Source: Candidatus Brocadiia bacterium
GTDB lineage: Bacteria; Planctomycetota; PUPC01; DSUN01
Direction: 5' to 3'
Length of the DNA stretch: 8,327 nucleotides
NCBI GenBank assembly: GCA_016782825.1
Contig: JADHXT010000133.1
Coordinates: forward strand, 1-8,327
The notes under the pieces: model-generated
Database searches by the model: none
Seen by the model: only the letters and a program-made list of their open reading frames with translations
Told to the model about the DNA's origin: nothing
Program-made: the position numbers and the translations under genes
Shown here: one piece after another, positions 1 to 6,885 of the stretch
How the letters are laid out: each line of letters starts with the position of its first letter
Position numbering within the stretch: position 1 is the first letter of the stretch

Positions 1-1
1 C

Positions 2-3000
2 CTGCGGAGCCGCATCGTGCGACTCCTCGGCGGCAAGGGCGATCGGCGCGCGCGGCTCTCGCGCACCTGGCCCGTCGTGCTGGGCGTTGCGCTCATCGCC
101 GCATCGCTCGTCGTGCGGGCCGTTGCCAGGGACGTAGCGGAGCCGCCGCCCAAGGCGCTGCTCAAGCGCATCGAGGCCGTGCTGCCGGCGGGCTGGTCCG
201 TCCGCACGGCGGGCGACACGGTGACCGTAAGCCGCAACGACGAGGCCGAGGCCTACAACGCCATCAACCTGCCCACCCACAGCGGCATCGGCGATCTGCG
301 CAAGGGCGGCTTCACCTTCGCCCACCGCTACGAGCTGACCCTCCGCGTCGGCCCCCACGTCGCCCCCGACGAGTTCACCCGCCGCATCGTCGCCAACACG
401 GCCACGGCGAAGGCGATGCGCGAGCTCCAGGCGCGCATGCGGCACATCTCCCACAAGTTCGACGACTACCTGCCCAAGACGCCTGCGGACAAGAAGCTCG
501 TCGCCGGCTACAGGCGGCTCAAGGCCGCGCTCCATGATCTGCCCGACCTCTACGACGATGCGCACAGCATCTGGTCGAGCGACAGCCTGGGCTTCGCAGT
601 CGTCTTCGCGTCCGACGCCGTCGGCAAGGAGTGTCGCGGCGTGCATGGGAAGGTGGCCGCGCTGTTCCTGCGATACGAAGCCAAGGCGACTGAGGCAAGG
701 GCCGACGCCGGCCTGCGGTGGGTCGACGACAAGACGGGCCGCGTGTGGTTCACGGCAGGCGACATCGTGCGTTTCGACTGGGAGCGACAGTTCTTCGAGC
801 TCAAGCGGCGGCCGGCCATGGCCGTCATGGCCAACGACCTGCGCCTGAAGCGGTCCTTCACCGTACGCGACGAGGAGGGGATCATCTATCGCGGCACGTT
901 CATGAGCCTGGTCTCCTCGTCCAGTTTCCGGGGGCCGACCATCGTGACAGGGCCCGTTGACAAGTCGATGCGGCCCCCGCTCTTCCGCATCGATGCAGGG
1001 TACCCAGGCCGTATCGAGGGCGACCCCGACGGCCGTCGCGTCCCTCGGCTACGGGCCGCTCTCGATCGCGCAGGCGTGCTCGGCGCGATCGACACCGCAA
1101 AGCCGCCAAAGCCCATCGAGCGGCTCTCGTCGAAGTGGAGCGACGAGCGCGGCGGCCTGCGGGCGCGGGTCGAGCTGTTCCCCGAGACCTTCCGCATCGG
1201 CGAGAAGGCCAGGCTCCATGCCATCGTCTTCGGGCGCAACGACGCCCACACGACGGCCGACGTCGTCGAGATACACGCCACCGTCGAGGCCAACGGCGGC
1301 AAGTTCGGCTGCTCGACTCACTGGACCCTGCCTCTCAAGGAGATGCTCGACGAGCGGGTCCACCCCACCGAATGGAAGCCGTGGGGACCGGTCTTCGGCT
1401 CCGAGCAGGCCACCGCACGCCCCGGCCCCGCGACGCTGCGGGTGCAGGTGCTCACGCGGAAGAAGACCGGCGAGACGTCCTATTCGGCGGCCCTCGCGAC
1501 ACTAGAGGTCGAGCCCATGGCGATCACCATCCTGCCACAGCAGGACGCTCGCGTGCGCCGCGGAAGGCCGGTGGTGGGCCGATTCGTCGTGGCGGCAGGG
1601 GAGGTCGACTGGCCCCGTGTGTATGCGCGGGTGCGCGATGGCACGCGCGTTAGGGTCGCGGCCGATGGCTCGTTCCGTGTCGAGGGGGTGCCGCAGGGCG
1701 ACAGCTGGCTCTGGGTCTCGGTGCCGGACCGCGCGGCCGGCGGGAGCCTCTACGACAGGCACGTGGCGCAGACGCGGCGTAAGTTCACGGTTCCCCCAAT
1801 GCCCGGCGGCCGCAGCGACGAACCGCTCGATCTGGGCGTGATCCGGCTCCCGCTCAAGATCGTCGCGCCGACCAGGCCCCCCGGCGAGCCGCCGCCCCGC
1901 TGGTCGAAGCCAGTCGGCGGCATCCAGTGCAAGCTCTTCATCGCGCCCCACGACCCGACAAAGACACGGACGATGGCCGCGCTGACTCTCGAGATCCGCA
2001 ATGTGAGCGCCGAAGCCATCACGCTCCCGACCTTCAACGGCAATACCGCGATCCTCGACGTGCGCGTCGAGGGCTACCCCAAGTTGAGATCGCCGTTGTC
2101 GTGGAGTGGAGCGTTCGTCAAGCCCCGCGCCCTGCCTCCGGGAGAGACCTGGACCTACCGGGTCGGCGAGCACTACGGTGTCGCGTACGGGCGTTACGAT
2201 GGCGGCTGGCGGGTGTTCGATCCGGCGGGCAAGACCTATCGCGTGTCGGTGGCCCTGCTTGGCCGCGATCAGAGCCACGCGTGGGATTCTCGGCCGCCAT
2301 CCGGCTGGCCGCGCGAGGTCGGGTGTTGGAATGGCCGCGTCGAGTCGAACGCGCTGAGCGTCGTGATGCCGGCCCGGCCGAGGCCCGCGACGCACTGGCC
2401 GGGCTCGGGCACGCCCGCGCCCTTGACCACTCCTTGGTCGAAGGCGACTGAGCATGGCCTCCAGACGCGGATCGCCGCCCATGCGGGCACGTTCGTCGCC
2501 GGCAAGCCGGCTCACATGCGACTCGAGCTTCGGCATGAGACAGGCGAGGCTTGGGCGCTAAAGGGTGCACGTGGCCAGTACCGCGCGGCGATCGCCGTTG
2601 CCGACGCCGCCGGGGAACAGACGGGCCAACGAATGCTGCGGCTCGACTTCAAATCCGGGCTCGAGGCCAGTGAGGTGCGTGTGCTGGCACTCTTCGACCT
2701 GTCCGACACGGAGTTCGGCCTGAAGGGGCCCGGAAAGTACACCGTACGTTTCGGCGGGTTCGCGTGGAAGCCGCGCACGAACTGGCGCTTGGTCTCTCTA
2801 CCCCCTTCGCCGCCCATGGCCTTTGACCTGCTCGCCAGTGCGGGGGCCGCGCCGCCGGGAGGCGCCGCGGGTCGTGACAAGGACGTCGTCGCTGAGGAGC
2901 TGCGCAAGGTCGTCGAGCTGCGGCAGCGGCAGGTCGACCGGACCAAGGCCCTCTACAGAAAGGGGGTCGCCTCGCAGCCCGAGCTCGCGGAGGCCGAGAT

Positions 3001-5257
3001 CGCGCTGGCCGACGCGCGGGTCCGTCTGGCCGAGCGCGAGGGAGCGGGGGGGACGGCAACGGCCGAGCTCCGCCGCATCGTCGAGTTGCGCCAGCAGCAG
3101 GCCGCGCGGGTCAAGACCCTTGTCGAACGAGGGGTGGCTACGCAGGCCGAGTTGGCCGAGGCGGAGATCGCACTGGCCGACGCGCGGATCCGCCTGGCCG
3201 AGCGCGAGGGAGCAGAGGACACAGCAACGGCCGAACTCCGCCGGGTCGTCGAGCTGCGCCAACGGCAGGTCGCGCGGGTCAGGACCCTTGTCAAGGCAGG
3301 CAGGGCCCCCGGTCCGGAGCTCGCCGAGGCCGAGGTGAAGCTGGCCGAGGCCCGGGCGCGGCTGGCCGCCCGCGCCAGGAAGCGGGCCGCGCCGCCGAAG
3401 AAGGGACCCGTCGCGCCGCAGGGCCTGCGCGTGCCCAAGGGCTGGGACAGGGCGGCCCTACTCGACGCCCTCGCGCGCGGGCTGAAGCGGCTGGCCGACG
3501 CGCACTTGCCGGGCCACACGCTCGTCAGGAAGGACGCACACATCCGCCTGGCGTGGCGCACGCAACGCTACGAGGACCCCCGCTCGGCCGACGAACGGCG
3601 ACGAAGCAAGATGCCCGTCCTCGACCCGGGTCCGGCGCCTGACGGCCTCATCGTGCGTGTGCGGTTCGGGACCCCGGTCTGGCAAGCCGTCCGCCCGCAG
3701 ACCCTCGACATCGCCGGCTTGTGGAAGACGTACCTGGGCCAGATCGCCTTGCCGACCCTGAAGACGTGGCTGGACTTCGACCTCGACTACGGGCCAAAGA
3801 CGGCGGCGAAGCTCCGTGAGACCTTCTCGTCGCCTCGCGCGTGGCTCGATGCCGCGGCGGCGGAGGCGAAAGGGCCGCCGGCCGGCGCGCTCGAGTTCCG
3901 CATCGTGCCCAACCGCATGGGCTCGTCGCGGCTGCCCGTGCTCGGCCCCGCGAAGCGCCTCGTCGATGACCTCGCCGCCAATGGGCCGCTGGCCGGACGG
4001 CAGCGCGGCGACGAGTTCCAGTGGTTTGCCCTGCGGGGCAACGTGGGCGAGCTGTCGGTGACGGCCGACTACAAGGGCCGCAAGCGCATGCTGCTCTGTG
4101 GCCGCAAGCCGTACGTCATGGCGGCCGCGCACGGCTGGGGGCTGGAGCGAGTGTTCCACGTTATTGACGGCGGTACGGGCGCGTCGGGGATCCATGTGCA
4201 GTTCGACAATGAGGGCGCGGGGCTCTTCGAGGCGCTCACCCGGGCCAACGTGGGCAACGCGGTCGCCATCGTCATTGACGGCGAGGTGATGTCGGCGCCG
4301 GTCATTCGGTCGGCGGTCCGCGGCGAGGTGGTCATCACCGGCAGCTTCACCGCGGCTGAGGCCGAGGCGCTGGCCGCGGCACTGCGGGCCGGCATGCCCG
4401 CCCGGCGGGCCGCCCCGCGGCCCTTCCTCGGCGTGCCCGAGGGAGAGACGCTCGAGCACCAGGTGGGCGCCATTGGTGGGGTGCCCAAGATGACGGCAGT
4501 GGAGATCACCACGGCCGAACGCTATCTCGAGTTCAAGGAAGAGAAGCGCATCAAGGCCGAGGAGCGGCGCGGCGAGTGGGTCTACTTCGCCGTCGACTCG
4601 GGCCTGCACGTGCCCATGGGCAACGTCGGCGCTTACGTCAATGTGACCCGTCGCTACAAGGCGCTCGTCGCGACGACCTTCGCCGGCGCCGTCCGCCACC
4701 TGGCCGACGATGCCATTGTCCGGCGCACGTTCAAGCAGAGCTACTCGGGGCGCGACCAGAACCCCACGGGGCTCGGCTACCGTCTCGCTCTGCGTTTGAG
4801 CGGGCAGGAGAAGGACTTCGAGGGGTTCACCAAGGACCGCCGCTACTTCAGGCGCGACATGAAGGCGTTGGCGGCGGGGAAGAAGACGTGGGCGTTGTGC
4901 GCGCTGCTCGACCACCCCAACTCAGACGCCAAGGTCTTCACGGCGCGCGCCCTGCTCGAACTCGCCGACCCCGCGAGCGTCCCGGCGCTGCTCGCCGCCG
5001 CGAAGGCCAACAACTACGGCGTCCGCGGGAGCGAGAACGCCACCATCCACAGCATCTACCGGAGCACCTTGAGGGCCGCGCTCGAGAAGACGACGGGCAT
5101 GAAGCTCACGCCCAAGGGCCTGCGGGTCACCACCTACCCCAAGCCCGGCCAGGCCAGGGTCGTGCGCTCGGAGGACGACCCGTCGTTCTTCGGGGAAGAG
5201 GTCGACTTCGCGAGGGTCGAGGAATGGCTGCGGAAGAGGCCATCCCGCAAGCCATAG
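2..5257 (+). CDS. Giant membrane-anchored multidomain protein with coiled-coil repeats, SecD P1-like domain and HEAT-like C-terminus (5' end probably cut)
   Basis: The frame is open to the left edge. The first possible start is GTG at 17 (1746 residues), with a GGAG seven bases upstream; residues are numbered from it. Residues 18-35 form a membrane helix after an Arg/Lys-rich stretch, so the rest is probably outside the cytoplasm. Segments in order: a planctomycete-type domain (about 43-360, with SLVSSSSFRGPTIV near 297); beta-sandwich segments (about 374-570, 629-790, 805-935); three 56-residue coiled-coil repeats (961-1124); a linker domain; a SecD P1-head-like domain (1291-1460, with VAIVIDGEVMSAPVI); and a HEAT-like helical segment (about 1615-1690). 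It lacks the other membrane helices of SecD, so it is not a translocase. The Arg-rich tract plus helix resembles the end of BlaR1/M56 peptidases, which would put a protease half upstream; this is inference. Function is unknown, perhaps envelope sensing. Coding status is nearly certain. Confidence 0.93.
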   Translation: MRSRIVRLLGGKGDRRARLSRTWPVVLGVALIAASLVVRAVARDVAEPPPKALLKRIEAVLPAGWSVRTAGDTVTVSRNDEAEAYNAINLPTHSGIGDLRKGGFTFAHRYELTLRVGPHVAPDEFTRRIVANTATAKAMRELQARMRHISHKFDDYLPKTPADKKLVAGYRRLKAALHDLPDLYDDAHSIWSSDSLGFAVVFASDAVGKECRGVHGKVAALFLRYEAKATEARADAGLRWVDDKTGRVWFTAGDIVRFDWERQFFELKRRPAMAVMANDLRLKRSFTVRDEEGIIYRGTFMSLVSSSSFRGPTIVTGPVDKSMRPPLFRIDAGYPGRIEGDPDGRRVPRLRAALDRAGVLGAIDTAKPPKPIERLSSKWSDERGGLRARVELFPETFRIGEKARLHAIVFGRNDAHTTADVVEIHATVEANGGKFGCSTHWTLPLKEMLDERVHPTEWKPWGPVFGSEQATARPGPATLRVQVLTRKKTGETSYSAALATLEVEPMAITILPQQDARVRRGRPVVGRFVVAAGEVDWPRVYARVRDGTRVRVAADGSFRVEGVPQGDSWLWVSVPDRAAGGSLYDRHVAQTRRKFTVPPMPGGRSDEPLDLGVIRLPLKIVAPTRPPGEPPPRWSKPVGGIQCKLFIAPHDPTKTRTMAALTLEIRNVSAEAITLPTFNGNTAILDVRVEGYPKLRSPLSWSGAFVKPRALPPGETWTYRVGEHYGVAYGRYDGGWRVFDPAGKTYRVSVALLGRDQSHAWDSRPPSGWPREVGCWNGRVESNALSVVMPARPRPATHWPGSGTPAPLTTPWSKATEHGLQTRIAAHAGTFVAGKPAHMRLELRHETGEAWALKGARGQYRAAIAVADAAGEQTGQRMLRLDFKSGLEASEVRVLALFDLSDTEFGLKGPGKYTVRFGGFAWKPRTNWRLVSLPPSPPMAFDLLASAGAAPPGGAAGRDKDVVAEELRKVVELRQRQVDRTKALYRKGVASQPELAEAEIALADARVRLAEREGAGGTATAELRRIVELRQQQAARVKTLVERGVATQAELAEAEIALADARIRLAEREGAEDTATAELRRVVELRQRQVARVRTLVKAGRAPGPELAEAEVKLAEARARLAARARKRAAPPKKGPVAPQGLRVPKGWDRAALLDALARGLKRLADAHLPGHTLVRKDAHIRLAWRTQRYEDPRSADERRRSKMPVLDPGPAPDGLIVRVRFGTPVWQAVRPQTLDIAGLWKTYLGQIALPTLKTWLDFDLDYGPKTAAKLRETFSSPRAWLDAAAAEAKGPPAGALEFRIVPNRMGSSRLPVLGPAKRLVDDLAANGPLAGRQRGDEFQWFALRGNVGELSVTADYKGRKRMLLCGRKPYVMAAAHGWGLERVFHVIDGGTGASGIHVQFDNEGAGLFEALTRANVGNAVAIVIDGEVMSAPVIRSAVRGEVVITGSFTAAEAEALAAALRAGMPARRAAPRPFLGVPEGETLEHQVGAIGGVPKMTAVEITTAERYLEFKEEKRIKAEERRGEWVYFAVDSGLHVPMGNVGAYVNVTRRYKALVATTFAGAVRHLADDAIVRRTFKQSYSGRDQNPTGLGYRLALRLSGQEKDFEGFTKDRRYFRRDMKALAAGKKTWALCALLDHPNSDAKVFTARALLELADPASVPALLAAAKANNYGVRGSENATIHSIYRSTLRAALEKTTGMKLTPKGLRVTTYPKPGQARVVRSEDDPSFFGEEVDFARVEEWLRKRPSRKP
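2897..3388 (+). repeat. Three in-frame tandem 168-bp repeats coding TolC/HlyD-like coiled-coil hairpins
   Basis: The units start at 2897, 3065 and 3233, an exact 168-bp (56-residue) period; the third is shortened. Each reads roughly ELR-x-V-VELRQ-x-Q, then a turn (GVAS or GVAT or GRAP), then ELAEAEIALADAR and RLAEREG. This gives two antiparallel helices round a glycine turn, as in the alpha-hairpins of TolC and HlyD-type adaptors. Units 1 and 2 are very close at DNA level over their second halves; unit 3 is more diverged. The repeats probably form a stalk or spacer between the beta-rich and SecD-like parts. Confidence 0.9.
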
Positions 5258-6093
5258 CATAACCCGTGGTCTTGGGAAAGCATGCTGGGGGCGCGTCTCT
5301 TGAGGAGAGAGGCTTCCTCCCCGGCACGGGACACGCATCGACCACCTCGCGGAAGCTCTCCGCCGAGCCCGTGTAGTCGGTCTTCACCAGGTCCACTCCC
5401 ACCTCGGCTCCGACGCGCGCGGCGTAGCGGCTCCAGCGGGCCGTGTAGCGAGCACCCTCGGGCACGAGCTCGCCCTTCGGGTAGATATGGGCCACGACGG
5501 GTAGCCCCCATCGCCCGCGCCGCTGCCCAACGTACGGCCATAGAGCTGTCCGTCAACAGCCCAGCCAGGGCGGGGAGGATACTGGCCTTGGCCGCCGCCT
5601 TGCCGATCTCCCCTATCGCTCCCGCTGCGGCTCGCCGCACGCTTGCGCATCCGTCTGACAGAAGTTGCGTAAGAGCAGGGAGAATGTGAGGCTTGGCTGC
5701 GGCCGGACCCATACGACCTGCTGCCACCGCGGCCCAAGACCGCACGGCAGCATCCTCGTCTGAGAGGAGCTGCGTCAGAGCCGAGAGGATGCCGCGTCTT
5801 GCTGCAGACGCACCCATGCGGCTTACGGCCTCCGCTGCCAGCCGCCGACTGCCTGTGTCCTTGTCTCGCAGAAGTCGCGCCAGAGCCGACAGTATGAAGG
5901 GCTCAGCTGCCGCCGCACCCACACGGCCTACTGCTGCCGCCGCCGATGACCGGATGCCTGCATCGCTGTCTGATAAAAGACGCGCCAGAGACGAGAGGAA
6001 CCCGGGTGTGGCCGCCGCTTTCCCGATGCGGTCCAACGCTGCCACCACCGATGAGCGCGTCTCCGCGTTCCCACATGCCAAGAGCCTGCACAA
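5134..6093 (-). pseudogene. HEAT-repeat reading frame without proper start, truncated at both ends
   Basis: The minus-strand frame codes a HEAT-repeat solenoid only from about 6105 down to 5506: five full 35-residue units and a sixth of 25 residues. Each unit has the pattern ILxALxxLLxDxxAxVRxxAAxAxGRxG, giving two helices. HEAT solenoids usually serve as protein-protein scaffolds. The first start-like codon is a TTG at 6093, already inside unit 1 and without a clear ribosome site. Upstream the frame has no ATG or GTG before a stop at 6172-6174, so the true N-terminus is missing. After ARAMGA the frame runs out of phase through an aldolase fragment and ends inside the antisense of the giant gene, so residues after about 196 are not real HEAT sequence. 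I read it as a fragment of a larger HEAT gene. A short expressed protein from the TTG cannot be excluded. Confidence 0.6.
5322..5510 (-). pseudogene. Internal fragment of a DhnA/LsrF-type class I aldolase
   Basis: A minus-strand frame, offset from the HEAT frame, codes 63 residues that match the core of the DhnA family (archaeal-type fructose-bisphosphate aldolase, LsrF, 2-amino-3,7-dideoxyheptulosonate synthase). Recognisable blocks in order are WGLPVVAHIYPKGE, YAARVGAEVGVDLVKTDYTG and SFREVVDACPVP. The lysine in VKTDYTG is probably the Schiff-base lysine of the family. Complete members are roughly 260-300 residues. Here the N-terminal two thirds and the C-terminal barrel strands are missing: upstream of WG the sequence becomes HEAT repeat, and after CPVP, where the family continues with a V-x-x-GGP strand, it becomes GRKPLSS. 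It cannot form an active barrel and is a gene remnant. Family assignment is strong, product name less so. Confidence 0.72.
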
Positions 6094-6105
6094 CCCCGAC
6101 AGGAG
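5506..6105 (-). repeat. Tandem HEAT array, 105-bp period, six units
   Basis: The units, read on the minus strand, are 6105-6001, 6000-5896, 5895-5791, 5790-5686, 5685-5581 and a partial 5580-5506. All full units are exactly 105 bp (35 codons). Recurrent elements are the LL-x-D turn and the VR-xx-AA second helix. Both array edges coincide with jumps to unrelated sequence: an aldolase fragment on the left and a recombinase fragment on the right. Confidence 0.85.
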
Positions 6106-6553
6106 CTCCGCCGTTGGCGGGTGAGTGGACGAAGAACCGGAAGGAGGGCTTCCAGCCGCTACCGCTGGCGCTCATCCGGAGACTTCAGTCATTCGCGAGC
6201 GTCGGGGCTGCGGCCAAGCTCTACAGCAAGTTCAGGACGAGGACGGATGAGCGGATGGCCATTCCCGAGCACCCGCTGCTCTACGTCCCGCCCCACACGG
6301 CACGGGCGATGTACAAGGACATCAAGGCCGCGGGCATCAAGAGGTCCTCACCTGAAGGGAAGCTGGACTTCCACAGCCTGCGTGTCGCCTACATCACATT
6401 CGTCTGCGAGGTCGGCGCAACGGTGAAGGAGGCCCAGGAGATGGCCCGCCACAGCACGGCCCATCTGACTCTCAATACCTACGCGCGGGCGAGAGGGTCT
6501 CGCTTGGCCGAGTTGGTTGAAAAGGTCGCGGAGACCGCAATCCCGCGCGGAAA

Positions 6554-6572
6554 GCGTGCACTATGCGTGCAC
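6554..6572. repeat. Two 8-bp direct repeats GCGTGCAC at 11-bp spacing
   Basis: GCGTGCAC occurs at 6554-6561 and again at 6565-6572, separated by TAT. Each copy contains the palindrome GTGCAC, so the pair also reads as an inverted repeat. The 11-bp period places both on one face of the helix, as expected for adjacent protein sites. The copies lie just after the conserved end of the recombinase. Confidence 0.55.
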
Positions 6573-6598
6573 GATGGAGAAACAGAGGCACAAAGAGA

Positions 6599-6635
6599 AG
6601 GCCGTAACGCGCTGGGAGAAAACACGTTACGGCCT
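6599..6635 (-). terminator. Perfect 11-bp inverted repeat with 15-nt loop; possible minus-strand terminator
   Basis: AGGCCGTAACG at 6599-6609 is exactly complementary to CGTTACGGCCT at 6625-6635, with a 15-nt loop. Read on the minus strand the stem is followed by a pyrimidine- and T-rich run (TCTCTTTGTG), as in an intrinsic terminator. It lies about 250 bp beyond the stop of the minus-strand zinc-ribbon gene and could end that transcript. Being next to a recombinase end, it could instead be a recombination or protein-binding site. The structure is certain, the role is not. Confidence 0.45.
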
Positions 6636-6761
6636 GGACGGAATGGTGGAGGAAACGCGACTGGATGCAAATACTGGCTACACGTGTCACCGGGCTCGAC
6701 GTGGCCGTGCGAGCCGCGTAGTGCGGCGGCGTGACCATTCGTCCTGGCCCAGAGACGTTCC

Positions 6762-6786
6762 TTCCCCGGCGAGGACTCGAACCCTA
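6762..6786 (-). other. tRNA T-arm and 3' acceptor-like remnant
   Basis: On the minus strand GGGTTCGAGTCC (6784-6773) matches the conserved T-loop of tRNAs (GTTCGAGTC), followed at the right distance by CCGGGGA, which resembles a 3' acceptor strand. The T-stem is poor: two G-C pairs, two wobbles and one mismatch. There is no D-arm and no room for a normal body, and the region where it should be forms another hairpin. It is not a functional tRNA. It may be the tRNA 3' portion that many integrases use as target. Confidence 0.25.
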
Positions 6787-6796
6787 CTCGGAACGC

Positions 6797-6836
6797 AGGC
6801 CCTGGGCTGGACGCCCGGGGCCTTGTTCGTTTCTCC
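6797..6836 (+). terminator. Intrinsic-terminator-like hairpin after the recombinase fragment
   Basis: AGGCCC-T-GGGC (6797-6807) pairs with GCCC-G-GGGCCT (6813-6823) round a 5-nt loop TGGAC: 11 pairs including one T-G wobble. A T-rich stretch (TTGTTCGTTTCT, 6823-6834) follows on the plus strand. It would stop plus-strand transcription before the minus-strand zinc-ribbon gene. The T-run is interrupted, so efficiency is uncertain. Confidence 0.45.
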
Positions 6837-6885
6837 TTCCGCAGGGCGTTCTGGCGGCGGTTCCGGGGCGGCTTAGCCGCAGGCG

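Larger units (their letters stand above)
6120..6734 (+). pseudogene. Tyrosine recombinase (phage-type integrase), C-terminal catalytic fragment
   Basis: From about 6120 the plus strand codes GEWTKNRKEGFQPLP, then about 70 residues, then LDFHSLRVAYITF, then KEAQEMARHSTAHLTLNTY. These are the catalytic-domain motifs of tyrosine recombinases: the beta-hairpin lysine (TKNRK), HxxR (His at 6372, Arg at 6381), the second His (6450) and the nucleophilic Tyr (6480). The DNA-binding N-terminus and the first catalytic arginine are missing, because upstream sequence is antisense to the HEAT array. The frame stays open upstream but that part is spurious. Residues after about 6540 (KRALCVHDGETEAQ onward) may be a native tail or read-through to the stop at 6732-6734. 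It should be inactive in strand exchange. It probably marks a former mobile element. Confidence 0.75.

Noticed and set aside
1502..2536. 344-residue minus-strand open frame
   Set aside because: Antisense to the beta-sandwich region of the giant gene, with Arg/Pro-rich composition and no recognisable domain.
3887..4396. True SecD protein
   Set aside because: Only the P1-head-like part is present; the membrane bundle of SecD is absent and the flanking domains are unrelated.
3458..4915. 485-residue minus-strand open frame
   Set aside because: It is wholly antisense to the giant gene, where the plus strand codes the SecD-like domain. The translation is rich in Arg, Leu, Pro and His with no motif, as expected of shadow frames in GC-rich DNA.
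4576..5262. 228-residue plus-strand frame overlapping the 3' end of the giant gene
   Set aside because: It is a frame-shifted shadow, very rich in Arg, Gly and His, while the main frame has a coherent HEAT-like helical segment here.
5506..6105. CRISPR array or minisatellite
   Set aside because: The 105-bp period has no short conserved repeat with unique spacers; the period is explained by 35-codon HEAT units.
5946..6119. Upstream part of the recombinase reading frame, as if a full gene began at 5946
   Set aside because: This part is antisense to HEAT unit codons and has no recombinase similarity, so the 262-residue frame is not a native gene.
6693..6715. Hairpin GGCTCG/CGAGCC with bulge near the end of the recombinase frame
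   Set aside because: A nine-pair bulged stem without a T-run is easily met by chance in sequence of this GC content.
6740..6830. Functional tRNA gene on the minus strand
   Set aside because: No D-arm, a T-stem with a mismatch and two wobbles, and too few bases between the possible acceptor strands. An anticodon-like stem overlaps the T-stem.
6868..6880. Hairpin GCGGC-TTA-GCCGC just after the zinc-ribbon stop
   Set aside because: Only five pairs and no T-run on the minus strand, so it is not called a terminator.
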